In this document: positions 17,210-27,786 of the stretch, in pieces
Layout of the letters: each line of letters opens with the position of its first letter
How positions within the stretch are numbered: position 1 is the stretch's first letter
DNA from: Alphaproteobacteria bacterium
Lineage (GTDB): Bacteria; Pseudomonadota; Alphaproteobacteria; Micropepsales; Micropepsaceae
DNA: 64,000 bases
NCBI GenBank assembly: GCA_016792565.1
Contig: JAEUMK010000104.1
Span: 54,001 to 118,000, forward strand
Reading direction: 5' to 3'
Translations under genes and position numbers: made by a program
Notes under the pieces: model-generated
What the model was told of the DNA's origin: nothing
What the model saw: only the letters and a program-made list of their open reading frames with translations
Database searches by the model: none

Positions 17210-18547
17210 GTGTCCCCCCTGCTCGACGCCATCCAAGCGGTACCCGAACTGACCGTTTTCGGCCGGGTTACCGCCATTCAGGGGCTGATGATCGAGATGT
17301 CGTTCGGGCTGCCCTCGCTGGCGGTCGGGTCGCGCGTCCTGGTCGAGGGCATGCACGGCGAGCGGGTCCCCTGCGAGATCGTCGGATTCCGCAATGGGCG
17401 GGCGCTCGGCCTGCCGTTCGGGCCGCTGGACGGCATCCGCATGGGATGCCGCGCCACAATGGAGGAGGGCGCGCAGTTCGTCTTTCCCTGCAAGGAATGG
17501 CTCGGCCGGGTGATCGACGGCTTCGCGCGGCCGGTCGACGGCGGCGGGCCGCTGATCCTCGGCGACGAGCCGCGGGCGCTGCGCGCCGCGCCGCCGCCGG
17601 CCCATACGCGGGCCCGGGTGGGGGAACGGCTCGATCTCGGGGTCAGGGTCATCAATGCCTTCACGACCTGCTGCGAAGGCCAGCGCATGGGGATCTTCGC
17701 AGGCTCAGGCGTCGGCAAGTCGGTGCTGCTGTCGATGATGGCCCGCTACACGACGGCCGACGTCGTGGTGATCGGCCTGGTCGGCGAACGCGGCCGCGAG
17801 GTGAAGGAGTTCCTGGAGGAGGATCTCGGTCCGGAGGGGCTGAAGCGCGCCGTGGTAATCGTCGCGACCTCGGACGAATCGGCGCTGATGCGGCGCCAGG
17901 CGGCCTATCTGACGCTGACGACGGCCGAGCATTTCCGCGACCAGGGCCTCAACGTGCTCTGCCTGATGGACTCGGTCACGCGCTTCGCCATGGCGCAGCG
18001 CGAGATCGGCCTGTCGACCGGCGAGCCGCCGGCGGCCAAGGGCTATACGCCGACGGTCTTTTCGGAACTGCCGCGCCTGCTGGAGCGTGCCGGACCGGGA
18101 CCGCAGGGCAGCGGCACGATCACCGGTCTCTTTACGGTCCTCGTCGAGGGCGACGATCACAACGAGCCGATCGCCGATGCGGTGCGGGGCATTCTCGACG
18201 GCCACATCGTGCTCGACCGGCGCATCGCCGAGCGCGGCCGGTTCCCGGCGGTCAACGTGCTGCGCTCGGTGTCGCGCACCATGCCGGCCTGCAATCCGCC
18301 CGAAGAACAGGCGCTGATCGTCGAAGCCCGGCGCTCGCTGGCGCTCTATGACGACATGGCGGAGTTGATCCGGCTGGGCGCCTACAAGCAGGGCGCAGAC
18401 CCCGAAACCGACCGTGCGGTGCGGCTGCAGCCGGCCCTGGAGGCCTTCATGGCCCAGGGCCGTCAGGAGGCGGCCGACCTTGGCACGTCGTTTGCTGAAC
18501 TTCAGGCAATTCTCAAAACGGGTCAGCCTGAAGGGCAGCGGCGATGA
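17210..18547 (+). CDS. fliI: Flagellar export ATPase FliI
   Basis: The 445-residue protein is the F1-ATPase-beta-like ATPase of the flagellar type III export apparatus, in the family size range. Walker A reads GSGVGKSV; the [16 protein letters not shown] and [19 protein letters not shown] blocks are characteristic. The GTG at 17210 is preferred over a GTG at 17150 because the latter would lie at or before the likely transcription start set by the CtrA box. fliJ follows with an ATGA overlap. FliH, its regulator, is encoded in the fliF operon. Confidence 0.95.
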   Translation: MSPLLDAIQAVPELTVFGRVTAIQGLMIEMSFGLPSLAVGSRVLVEGMHGERVPCEIVGFRNGRALGLPFGPLDGIRMGCRATMEEGAQFVFPCKEWLGRVIDGFARPVDGGGPLILGDEPRALRAAPPPAHTRARVGERLDLGVRVINAFTTCCEGQRMGIFAGSGVGKSVLLSMMARYTTADVVVIGLVGERGREVKEFLEEDLGPEGLKRAVVIVATSDESALMRRQAAYLTLTTAEHFRDQGLNVLCLMDSVTRFAMAQREIGLSTGEPPAAKGYTPTVFSELPRLLERAGPGPQGSGTITGLFTVLVEGDDHNEPIADAVRGILDGHIVLDRRIAERGRFPAVNVLRSVSRTMPACNPPEEQALIVEARRSLALYDDMAELIRLGAYKQGADPETDRAVRLQPALEAFMAQGRQEAADLGTSFAELQAILKTGQPEGQRR

Positions 18548-18975
18548 AATCGCGGGATACCCTCATCAAACTGCACCGCTTCCGGGTGGACGAGGCGAAG
18601 ACCAAGCTCGCCGGCCTGGAGTCGATCCGCGCCGATCTGGAACGCAAGTCGGTCGAACTCGACGTGCACCTGAGCGAGGAGAGCCGCCGGGCGACCGAAA
18701 ACGAAATCGGCCGCTTCGCCTATCCCTCGTTCGCGCGCTCGATCCGCGAGCGCAAGGAGAAGCTGGCGCTGTCGATCGCCGAGATCGAGCGCTCGATCGC
18801 CGAGGCGCGGATCGACGTGCAGGACGCGTTCCGCGAACTCAAGAAGTTCGAGCTCGCCGAAGAGGCGCGGGTGAAGCGCGAGAGCGACCACCTCGCCCAT
18901 ATCGAGCAGACCGAAACCGACGAGCGGGCGCTCCAGCGCTATGCCCGCGCCAAGGCCGCCGCCGAGCGCGGCTGA
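18544..18975 (+). CDS. fliJ: Flagellar export protein FliJ
   Basis: The 143-residue protein is almost entirely charged alpha-helical coiled coil, with no cysteines and repeated E/K/R heptads, as expected of FliJ, the stalk-like chaperone escort that connects the FliI ring to FlhA. Sequence conservation in FliJ is low, so the call rests mainly on length, the N-terminal [16 protein letters not shown] pattern and the ATGA overlap with fliI. Confidence 0.88.
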   Translation: MKSRDTLIKLHRFRVDEAKTKLAGLESIRADLERKSVELDVHLSEESRRATENEIGRFAYPSFARSIRERKEKLALSIAEIERSIAEARIDVQDAFRELKKFELAEEARVKRESDHLAHIEQTETDERALQRYARAKAAAERG

Positions 18976-18998
18976 CGGGATCGCACCGCCGCCGCCGC

Positions 18999-20714
18999 CT
19001 ACCAGCCGCGGCCGCCGCCGCCGCCGCCGCCGCCGCCCGAAAAGCCGCCGCCGCCGAAACCGGAACTCTTGCCGGGCGGCGAGGAGGACGAGGAGATCGC
19101 GCTCGACATCGCGTTCGCGATCGAGTGGCTGAGCGCACCCGCGCCGACGCCGCTGAAACTGCGGCCGGAGTACCAGGTCGGCTGGTAGTGATACTCGCCC
19201 GGCTCGCGAATGCGCATTTCGCGCTCGAAGGTCTGGCTCCAGGTGTGGTCGACGTCGAGGGCCAGCGCGAAGGGCAGGTATTTCTCGAAGAGCTGCGGCG
19301 TCATCTCGGGCGGGTTCAGCACCTCCCAGCGTTCCTTCTCGGCGGTGTCCAGGAACATCCGGAAACCGTCGAGGCGGTCGCGCAGCGCCTGGCCGGCGAC
19401 GGTCGGGGCCTTCAGGAGCCGGTAGAACAGGAAGATGAGGCCGACGCCGATGGCGATGGCGCCGCCGCCCACGAAGGGGGCAATGCCGTTTCCGGCGGTG
19501 AAGCCGAGCGCCAGGCCGGCGGCGACGAGAATGAGGACCGCGATGAAGATCGGTCCGATATTCTCGTGGAAGCTCTTGCCGACATGGCGCAGCTCGAGCG
19601 CCCGCTTGATCGTGTCGTTGGCGCCCTTGATGCGCTGCCAGTTCGCCTGCTTCAGCTCGATCTCGTCGCCGCCGGCGAAGAGCGAGTGGTAGGCGCCGCG
19701 TTCGATCCTGCCGAGCTTCTCCACCCCCTGGCCGGTGCGGATCAGCTTGAAGGTCTTGGAGAACCAGCCGGGGTCCTCCTCGATCTTGAGCGCGCCCTTG
19801 ACCGCCATGTTCACGATGGCGGCGGCGAAGATCTTGTTGTCGTAGCCCATGTCGGCGAGGAAGCGGGCCTCGGCCGGCTCCATCTCGTCGGGCGGCGCGA
19901 AGAGCGGGATGATCGTGCCGCGCGGCGGATCGCGGCCCCATTTCCTCCATGCCCAGTAGAGATAGGACCCGGCGCCGGCGAGGCCGGCCAGACCGAACAG
20001 CGCCGAGACGTTCGAGATGAGCCAGCGCCAGAGATAGCTGCCGCCGCTGGGCTCCTGCACGAAGCCCTTGGGCCACTCGACCACGATGGTGAGGCCCTCG
20101 CGCGAGCCCAGGCGCTGGGTGGTCGCGGCCTTGACGATGCCCGGCGCGGTCTCGGCGATGGTCGCGTCCTGGTCTTTCGAGCCGTAGGCGCCGGTATAGA
20201 CGGCGAGGCGCGTCGAGCGCGCCCCTTCCGGCAGGCGCACCGTCGCGGTGGCGCTGTCGATCGGGTAGATCCAGCCATTGCCGGTGACGTTGAAGAAGAG
20301 CTGGTCGCCTTCCGGGAAGAAGCCGAGCTGGAAGGTCGTGCGGTAGGTGATGACGTAGGTATGGACGCCGCGCGTCAGGAAGACGTCCGGATCGCCGATG
20401 CGGATCTCGACCCCGTTGGCGACGGAATCGACCTGCCAGGGCTCGTCCTTGCCGTTGCGGGTGACGGAGAGGACGTCGAAGCCGACCTCGACCGTATCGC
20501 CGCGCTCGTCCTCATAGCGGGTTGGAAACTCGCGGATGATGCCGCGCCGTATGGTGTCGCCCTCGGCGTTGACGGCGATCGTCTCGGCGACGGTGATGGA
20601 GGAATCGGTATTGATCGTGATGTCGCTGTCGAACGAGCGGATGCGCTCGTCGGCCAAGGCCGGCGCGAGAGCGCCGAACAGCGCGAGAAAGGCGAAGGCG
20701 CGTAATGATCTCAT
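18999..20714 (-). CDS. DUF2207 membrane protein with glycine-rich tail
   Basis: The 571-residue protein starts with a signal peptide (FLALFGALAPALA). It has an extracytoplasmic beta-rich DUF2207 domain (about residues 22-240, with INTDSSITVAETIAVNAEGD), a membrane helix near 250, a cytoplasmic region, and two more helices near 410-455. The C-terminus ends in a serine stretch and a run of glycines with aromatic residues (GGGGFSGGG). Such tails occur in many DUF2207 proteins. It is paired with lemA upstream on the same strand, a common arrangement. Function is unknown. The ATG at 20714 starts the signal peptide; a nearby upstream GTG would add three residues. Confidence 0.85.
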   Translation of the reverse strand: MRSLRAFAFLALFGALAPALADERIRSFDSDITINTDSSITVAETIAVNAEGDTIRRGIIREFPTRYEDERGDTVEVGFDVLSVTRNGKDEPWQVDSVANGVEIRIGDPDVFLTRGVHTYVITYRTTFQLGFFPEGDQLFFNVTGNGWIYPIDSATATVRLPEGARSTRLAVYTGAYGSKDQDATIAETAPGIVKAATTQRLGSREGLTIVVEWPKGFVQEPSGGSYLWRWLISNVSALFGLAGLAGAGSYLYWAWRKWGRDPPRGTIIPLFAPPDEMEPAEARFLADMGYDNKIFAAAIVNMAVKGALKIEEDPGWFSKTFKLIRTGQGVEKLGRIERGAYHSLFAGGDEIELKQANWQRIKGANDTIKRALELRHVGKSFHENIGPIFIAVLILVAAGLALGFTAGNGIAPFVGGGAIAIGVGLIFLFYRLLKAPTVAGQALRDRLDGFRMFLDTAEKERWEVLNPPEMTPQLFEKYLPFALALDVDHTWSQTFEREMRIREPGEYHYQPTWYSGRSFSGVGAGALSHSIANAMSSAISSSSSPPGKSSGFGGGGFSGGGGGGGGGRGW

Positions 20715-20737
20715 CCGGCGGACCCACAAGAGGCGCG

Positions 20738-20762
20738 TCCGGCGGGTGCTGGACCCGCCGGA
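20738..20762 (-). other. Intercistronic stem-loop between lemA and the DUF2207 gene
   Basis: TCCGGCGGGT and ACCCGCCGGA form a perfect 10-bp stem around a 5-base loop, placed in the 64-bp gap between the two genes. No T-run follows on the coding strand, so it is more likely a messenger-stabilising or partial attenuating structure than a full terminator. Confidence 0.6.
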
Positions 20763-20778
20763 GGGAGGCTGACGGCGT

Positions 20779-21342
20779 TCAGGACCCGAAGGAGACCTTC
20801 GGCGCGGCGCGGTCGGCCGGGTCCTCGATCTCGAAGAACTCCGCCGCGACGAAGCGGGTGATGCCGGCAATGATGTTCGACGGCACGGTCTGGATGGCCG
20901 TGTTGTAGTTGCGGACCGCGCCGTTGTAGTAGCGCCGCGCCAGGTTCACCTGTTCCTCGACGCTCGACAATTCGCGCTGGAGCTCGAGGAAATTGGCGTT
21001 GGCCTTGAGTTCCGGATAGGCCTCGGCGACCGCGACGATCTTGCCGAGCAGGGCCGAGACCTGGCCTTCCGCCCTGGCGCGCTCGATGGGATCGTGCGAG
21101 GCGGTCGCCTGGGCGCGGGCCCTGGTGATCGCGTCGAACGTGTCCTTCTCGTGGGCGGCATAGCCCTTCACCGTCTCGACGATGTTGGGGATGAGATCCG
21201 AGCGGCGCTTGAGCTGCGTCTCGATGCCGCTCCAGCCTTCCTTGACCAGGTTCAGCAGCTTGATGAGGCCGTTGTAGATGCCGACGCCCCATAGAAGGAC
21301 GACGGCGGCGACGCCGAGAACGATCAACCACGTATAGTCCAT
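20779..21342 (-). CDS. lemA: LemA family protein
   Basis: The 187-residue protein has a short N-terminal membrane anchor (about residues 4-24) and a long helical bundle with the family blocks NLVKEGWSGIETQLKRRSDL, IPNIVETVKGYAAHE and RRYYNGAVRNYNT. LemA proteins are widespread membrane proteins of unclear role, often encoded next to DUF2207 or TPM-domain proteins, as here. The ATG at 21342 is followed immediately by the anchor. Confidence 0.93.
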   Translation of the reverse strand: MDYTWLIVLGVAAVVLLWGVGIYNGLIKLLNLVKEGWSGIETQLKRRSDLIPNIVETVKGYAAHEKDTFDAITRARAQATASHDPIERARAEGQVSALLGKIVAVAEAYPELKANANFLELQRELSSVEEQVNLARRYYNGAVRNYNTAIQTVPSNIIAGITRFVAAEFFEIEDPADRAAPKVSFGS

Positions 21343-21428
21343 CGCAGGTCTCCCCGAAGGCCGTGCCGCCCCACCGGCGGCTCAGGGCAGACATTGCCGC
21401 CGAATTGCGCCCCCGCCAAGGCCGCTCG

Positions 21429-22214
21429 TCACTTGACTCCCGCGAGCCGGGGCTCGGGCCGCGACGGCGCGAACGCCGCATCGAGCGCGGCCGCGAGGGC
21501 GGCGATGTCCGCGGCGGCCCCACTCGCCGGATAGCGGGTCAGGAACGGGGTCTGCGACCGGATGGCCTCGCGGACATGGGAATCGCGGCGGACGACGCCG
21601 GCGAGCGGCGGGGCGAAGCCGAGAAAGCGCTGCGTTGCGTTCTGCAGGGCGGCGTAGGTCCGGCGCCCCTCGGCGGCATCCGCGGCGGCGTTCACGGCGA
21701 TCGCCATGAGCGGCGCCGCCGGACGCTGCGAGAGGACCTTGATCAGCGCATAGGCGTCCGTCAGCGAGGTCGGCTCGTCGGTCAGCACGACAAGCGTGCG
21801 GCCGCACCGGGCGGCGGTCTCGAGCACCATGTCGTCGAGGCCGGCCGCAAGATCGACGACGGTCCGGTCGTATTTCGCGCGGACGAGACCCAGTCCCTCG
21901 GCGATGAGCGCCGCTTCGCGCGCGCCGAGCCCGCGCAGGGCGCCCGATCCCGAGCGGCCGGCGAGAACGTCAAAGCCGCCGGCCGGGCAGGGCGCAATCG
22001 CCGCGGCCATGTCCATCGCCCCCGAGACGACCGCCAGAAGGTCACCCCGGGGCTGAAGCCCGAGCTGGACGTCGACATTGGCGAGGCCGACGTCGCCGTC
22101 GACCAGCAGCGTCCGCTGTCCCTGGCGGGCGAAGGCCTGGGCGAGCGAGATCGCCAGGAAGGTCTTGCCGACGCCGCCCTTGCCGGAGGCGACGGCGATC
22201 AGCGAAGCGGTCAT
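21429..22214 (-). CDS. flhG: Flagellar number regulator FlhG (MinD-like ATPase)
   Basis: The 261-residue ParA/MinD-type ATPase has a deviant Walker A ASGKGGVGKTFLA at the N-terminus, the switch region DGDVGLANVDVQLG and a later DEPTSLTDAYALIK. FlhG/FleN works against FlhF to set flagellar number. There is no extended N-terminal DQA-type FlhF-activating helix, as the Walker motif starts at about residue 9. Its ATG overlaps the flhF stop (ATGA), so the two are translationally coupled; interruption of flhF may thus affect its expression. Confidence 0.9.
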   Translation of the reverse strand: MTASLIAVASGKGGVGKTFLAISLAQAFARQGQRTLLVDGDVGLANVDVQLGLQPRGDLLAVVSGAMDMAAAIAPCPAGGFDVLAGRSGSGALRGLGAREAALIAEGLGLVRAKYDRTVVDLAAGLDDMVLETAARCGRTLVVLTDEPTSLTDAYALIKVLSQRPAAPLMAIAVNAAADAAEGRRTYAALQNATQRFLGFAPPLAGVVRRDSHVREAIRSQTPFLTRYPASGAAADIAALAAALDAAFAPSRPEPRLAGVK

Positions 22215-23263
22215 GGGCTGCCTCCCGGCAGGACGGGCTCGGCGGCGCCGGTGAGCAGGCGGCGGGCGAGCGAGAACGGGTTCATGGGTTCCAGGGTCTC
22301 GGCGATGTAGGGGCTGGCCGCACCCTGGGCGAAGGCGAGGCCCGATGCGGCGAGCGCCTGGACGAGGCCGCCGAGGCGGCGGGAGAGATCGAGGCGCGTC
22401 GCGATCAGCCGCTGCACGCCGAGGGCGGCGAAGAGGACGGCGTGATCCTCAAGATCGCCGCCGCCCTGGGCGGGGGTCACCAGAACCGGCTCGGCGTCGA
22501 TCGCTCCCAGCAGGCCGCGCAGCTGCGCCATTTCGGCGCGGTCGAACGGATTGACGCCGGGCGTGTCGATGACGATCGCGCGGCCGGGCTCCTCGGTCTG
22601 CAGGCGTGCGACGGCGGCGGCGAGATCGCCGGGCGAGGCGGCGCTCTCGACCGGCACCCGGATGAGGCCGGCGAAGGCCTCGATCTGCGCCTCCGCGCCG
22701 GCCGCCGTGTCGGCCGAGACCAGCGCCGCCGCCTGTCCGGCAAGGACGGCACGCACGGCCAGCTTCGCAGCCGCGGCGGTCTTTCCGGCGCCGGGCGCGC
22801 CGATGAGGGCGACCGGACGATCCAGCGTCGCGGCCAGCGGCTGGAACCTCAGGACCTCATCGAGGGCCTGGCCGATCGCCGCCGGACCCGCCTCGCCGCC
22901 GAGCGAGCCGGCAAGCTGCATCAGCCGGCGGGCGAGCGGGGCTGGGATTTCGTGGAAGGCGAGGCGCGCCGCAACGGCGTCCGGCGTCCAGTCCTGAGGC
23001 GCCGGGCGATATTCCGCGGCGCGCGGCTCGGCGACGGCCGCGAGCAGCCGACGCTCCATCTCGGCCTCGAGCGCGGCGAGGCGGGACTAGGCGCCATCGA
23101 CCTTCTCCAGCGTCGCCGCCGGGCGGCGCTCGGCCGCGGCCTTGACCTCGACGCCGCGCCGGCTGCGCTGGGAGGAGAGGATGATCGCGTCCTCGCCCAT
23201 CTCGGCGCGGACCTGGGCCATGGCGTCCGGCATGGTCGCAGCCGTGAAGGTGCGAACCCGCAT
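22211..23263 (-). pseudogene. flhF: Flagellar GTPase FlhF, interrupted by an in-frame amber codon
   Basis: The reading frame from the ATG at 23263 starts with the classical FlhF N-terminus (MRVRTFTAATMPDAMAQVRA, then GEDAIILSSQRSRRG). A TAG stops it at codon 59 (bases 23087-23089). The same frame continues without shift through a linker and the SRP-type GTPase domain: G1 GAPGAGKTAAAAKLA, G3-like DTPGVNP and a TRLD in place of TKLD. If read through, the protein would have 350 residues, a plausible FlhF length. An internal ATG at 23059 could restart a 282-residue product with the whole GTPase domain but without the N-terminal domain. A C-to-T change turning CAG (Gln) into TAG, or a base-call error, are the simplest explanations. 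Confidence 0.85.
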
Positions 23264-23266
23264 GGG

Positions 23267-25375
23267 CTAGACCTGGCCCATCGACTTCAGGCGGGCGCTG
23301 GGATGGATTTCGGCCTGGCTCATCACGACGGTCTGCGGCCGGACGCGTTCGACGATCGAGCGCACGAAGGGACGCACGGACGGACTGGTGAGCAATACCG
23401 GCGTTTCGCCGTCGAACGCCGCGCCGTCGAACTGGCGGCGCAGACCCTGGATGAAGTCCTGAAGGCGCGACGGCGCCATCGCGAGCTGGCGGTCCTCGCC
23501 CTGGCCGATGATCGATTCGGCGAAGGACGATTCCCATTGCGGCGAGAGGGAGATCAGCGGGAGCACGCCCTTGGCGTTGGTCGCCGCGCGGCTGAGCTGG
23601 CGGGCGAGGCGCGAGCGGACATGCTCGGCCATCATCATCGCGGTCTGCGCCCGCCCGGCGGTCTCGGCGATGCCTTCCAGGATGGTCGGCAGGTCGCGGA
23701 TCGAAATGCGCTCGGCGAGCAGCGCCTGGAGGACGCGCTGGACGGTCGCCATCGAGACCTGCTGGGGGATGAGGTCGTCGGCGAGCTTCTTGGTGTCGGC
23801 CGGCAGGTCGTCGATGAGCTTCTTGGTCTCCGCATAGGAGAGAAGCTCGGGCATGTGCTCCTTGAGGATCTCGGTGAGATGGGTGGTGAGCACGGTCGCC
23901 GGGTCGACGATGGTGAAGCCGCGGAACGAGGCCTCCTCGCGGTGGTCCTCGTCGATCCAGGCGGCGGGCAGGCCGAAGGCGGGCTCCTTGGTCGGGACGC
24001 CGGGCAGGTCGATCGGCTCGCCGCGCGGATCCATGACCAGCAGGCTGCCAGGCATCAGCTCGCCGCGGCCGGCTTCGACCTCCTTCACCGAGATGCGGTA
24101 CTCGTTGGCGCCGAGCTGCATGTTGTCGAGGATGCGCACCGAGGGCATGACGAATCCGAGGTCGGTCGCGATCTGCCGGCGCAGCGCCTTGATCTGGTCG
24201 GTCAGGCGATAGCCGCGCGCATCGTTGATGAGCGGCAGCAGACCGTAGCCGAGCTCGATCTTGAGCTGGTCGATGGCGAGGGTCGAGGAGATCGGTTCCT
24301 CGGCGGGCGGGGCCGCGGTCGCAACATGGGCCGCGGAGACCTTGTCGGCCTCGACGGCGCGGCGCTGGCGGCCGGCGACGAAGGCGCCGTAGCCGGCGGC
24401 GCCCGAGATGGCGAGGAAGATCAGCGTGGGGACGCCCGGCAGCAGCGCCATCACGCCGGTCATGAACGAGGCCATGCCCAGCGCCTGGGGGTAGAAGGAG
24501 AGCTGGCCGAACATCGCCTTGTCGGCGGCGCCCTCGATGCCGGCCTTCGAGACCATCAGGCCGGCGGCGGTCGAGACGATGAGCGCCGGGATCTGGGTGA
24601 CGAGGCCGTCGCCGACGGTCAGCAGCGTGTAGGTCGCGAAGGCGTCGCCGAAGGCCATGCCTTCCTGGCCGACGCCGATGATGAGACCGCCGACCACGTT
24701 GATGATGGTGATCAGCAGGCCGGCGATCGCGTCCCCGCGGACGAATTTCGATGCGCCGTCCATGGCGCCGAAGAAGTTCGATTCCTCCTCCAGCTTCTTG
24801 CGGCGCAGGCGCGCCTCCTTCTCGTCGATCAGGCCGGAGGAGAGATCGGCGTCGACCGCCATCTGCTTGCCCGGCATGGCGTCGAGGGTGAAGCGGGCGC
24901 TCACTTCCGCAATGCGGCCCGAACCCTTGGTGATGACGACGAAATTCACGATCACAAGGATCGCGAAGACGATGATGCCGATGACGAAATTGCCCTGCAT
25001 CAGCAGGTTGCCGAACGCCTCGATGACGTGTCCGGCGGCGTCGGTGCCGTTGTGGCCCTCGCCGAGGATGAGGCGGGTCGAGGCCATGTTGAGCGCCAGG
25101 CGCAGCATGGTGGAGATGACGAGGATGGTCGGAAATGCGCTCAGTTCCAGCGGCTGACGGATGAACAGCACCGTCATCAGGATGAGGATCGAGAAGGCGA
25201 ACGACAGCGCAAGACCGATATCGAGCAGGAAGGTCGGCAGCGGGATCAGCAGGACGGCGAGGATCGTGATGATCCCCATCGGCAGCAGCAGTTCGCCGCC
25301 CCTCAGAGACGCCAAGATCGAGTCGGCGGCCTGGCCGCCGCCCGATCGTCCCCGCGGTGTCGTTACATCGGTCAC
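23267..25375 (-). CDS. flhA: Flagellar export gate protein FlhA
   Basis: The 702-residue product has the FlhA plan: eight membrane helices in the first 330 residues, the conserved cytoplasmic FHIPEP-type loop (GSGRIAEVSARFTLDAMPGK and DADLSSGLIDEKEARLRR), and a C-terminal cytoplasmic domain that docks export substrates and FliJ. It is the nonameric export gate of the flagellar type III apparatus. The gene sits 8 bases after flbD and 3 bases before the flhF start. Length is normal. Confidence 0.97.
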   Translation of the reverse strand: MTDVTTPRGRSGGGQAADSILASLRGGELLLPMGIITILAVLLIPLPTFLLDIGLALSFAFSILILMTVLFIRQPLELSAFPTILVISTMLRLALNMASTRLILGEGHNGTDAAGHVIEAFGNLLMQGNFVIGIIVFAILVIVNFVVITKGSGRIAEVSARFTLDAMPGKQMAVDADLSSGLIDEKEARLRRKKLEEESNFFGAMDGASKFVRGDAIAGLLITIINVVGGLIIGVGQEGMAFGDAFATYTLLTVGDGLVTQIPALIVSTAAGLMVSKAGIEGAADKAMFGQLSFYPQALGMASFMTGVMALLPGVPTLIFLAISGAAGYGAFVAGRQRRAVEADKVSAAHVATAAPPAEEPISSTLAIDQLKIELGYGLLPLINDARGYRLTDQIKALRRQIATDLGFVMPSVRILDNMQLGANEYRISVKEVEAGRGELMPGSLLVMDPRGEPIDLPGVPTKEPAFGLPAAWIDEDHREEASFRGFTIVDPATVLTTHLTEILKEHMPELLSYAETKKLIDDLPADTKKLADDLIPQQVSMATVQRVLQALLAERISIRDLPTILEGIAETAGRAQTAMMMAEHVRSRLARQLSRAATNAKGVLPLISLSPQWESSFAESIIGQGEDRQLAMAPSRLQDFIQGLRRQFDGAAFDGETPVLLTSPSVRPFVRSIVERVRPQTVVMSQAEIHPSARLKSMGQV

Positions 25376-25382
25376 TTAGGGC

Positions 25383-26762
<1,380 letters not shown>

Positions 26763-26790
26763 GGCTTCACTCCTTCACGTCCGGGCGTTC

Positions 26791-27126
26791 TCACGCCTGT
26801 CCGCCCTTTACGATTTCAGTCATGGTGATGCCGAGCCGGTCTTCGACCAGAACCACCTCGCCGCGCGCCACCAGGCGGTCGTTCACATAGATGTCGATCG
26901 CCTCGCCGACCTTGCGGTCGAGTTCGACGACGGCGCCGCGGCCGAGCTTGAGGAGCTGGCTCACTTCCATGGCGGTCTTGCCAAGAACGGCCGAGACGCT
27001 GACCGGCACGTCGAACACGGCTTCGAGGTCGGCCGCCGTCCGGACCTGTCCGTCGTCGCCTTCCGGCTCCGGCATGGGGGCGGTGGCGGTCAGGTCGGTG
27101 AGTTCGACGTCGTCTGCTCCGGGCAT
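26791..27126 (-). CDS. fliN: Flagellar motor switch protein FliN
   Basis: The 111-residue protein has a variable acidic N-terminus of about 35 residues and a C-terminal SpoA domain with VFDVPVSVSAVLGKTAMEV, LLKLGRGAVVELDRKVGE and DIYVNDRLVARGEVV. FliN forms the lower C-ring and binds FliH during export. It is six bases after fliH. Confidence 0.95.
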   Translation of the reverse strand: MPGADDVELTDLTATAPMPEPEGDDGQVRTAADLEAVFDVPVSVSAVLGKTAMEVSQLLKLGRGAVVELDRKVGEAIDIYVNDRLVARGEVVLVEDRLGITMTEIVKGGQA

Positions 27127-27131
27127 GCGGC

Positions 27132-27785
27132 TCAGGCTCCAATGGTTTCGGTGGCGCGGCGCAGGTCAGCGTCGATGAAACGCTGCAGCGCGGCTTCGAT
27201 ACGTTCGGCGATCGCTGCGGCGTCGCGCTCGACCCCGCCATCGGACCATTCGAGGCGGCAGTCGGCGGCGGCGAGGCGCGGCTCGACCGAAACCACGATG
27301 CGGCCGGCATAGCCGACGTCCTCGGACAGGGTGATGAGGCGGGCCTTGAGCGCCTCGGCGACGCGTTCGCCGACCCGTACGACGATGCGCGGCTCCTGCG
27401 CGGCCTGGGCCAGGCACTGCGCGACCGTCTCCTCGATGACGTCCAGAGGATAGCGGTCGAGCGCCGCGCCGGCGATGCGGCGGGCGGCGGCGAGCGCGGT
27501 CTGCAGCGCGAAGGCGCGCGCCTCGGCGGCCATGGTGTCGAGCGCGCCGAGAGCCGCCATGGCGCCTTCGGCGATCTGGCCGAGCGCCAGACTCTGGGCC
27601 TGGGCGGCCACGGCCTCGAGGGAACCCCGGCCGCGCTCGTAACCCTCGTTCCGGGCGGCATCCACCTCCTCGGGCGTGTAAAATTTCTTCGCCTTCTGGG
27701 CCGGGTGGGCGCGGGGCGTCGAAGCGCCGTCGTCGAAGTGCTCGTCGAAGGTGAATTTCCGGGGCTGGGCGCGATCGTGCTTCAT
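27132..27785 (-). CDS. fliH: Flagellar assembly protein FliH (FlbE-like)
   Basis: The ATG at 27785 lies one base after the fliG stop. The 217-residue product has a charged N-terminus (KFTFDEHFD, then a KKFYTPEEVDAARNEGYERG helix), a long helical stalk, and a C-terminal FliH domain (about residues 130-215, VVRVGERVAEALKARL). FliH regulates the FliI ATPase and links it to FliN. Caulobacter FlbE occupies the same operon position. A longer in-frame start inside fliG is less likely. Confidence 0.88.
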   Translation of the reverse strand: MKHDRAQPRKFTFDEHFDDGASTPRAHPAQKAKKFYTPEEVDAARNEGYERGRGSLEAVAAQAQSLALGQIAEGAMAALGALDTMAAEARAFALQTALAAARRIAGAALDRYPLDVIEETVAQCLAQAAQEPRIVVRVGERVAEALKARLITLSEDVGYAGRIVVSVEPRLAAADCRLEWSDGGVERDAAAIAERIEAALQRFIDADLRRATETIGA

Positions 27786-27786
27786 G

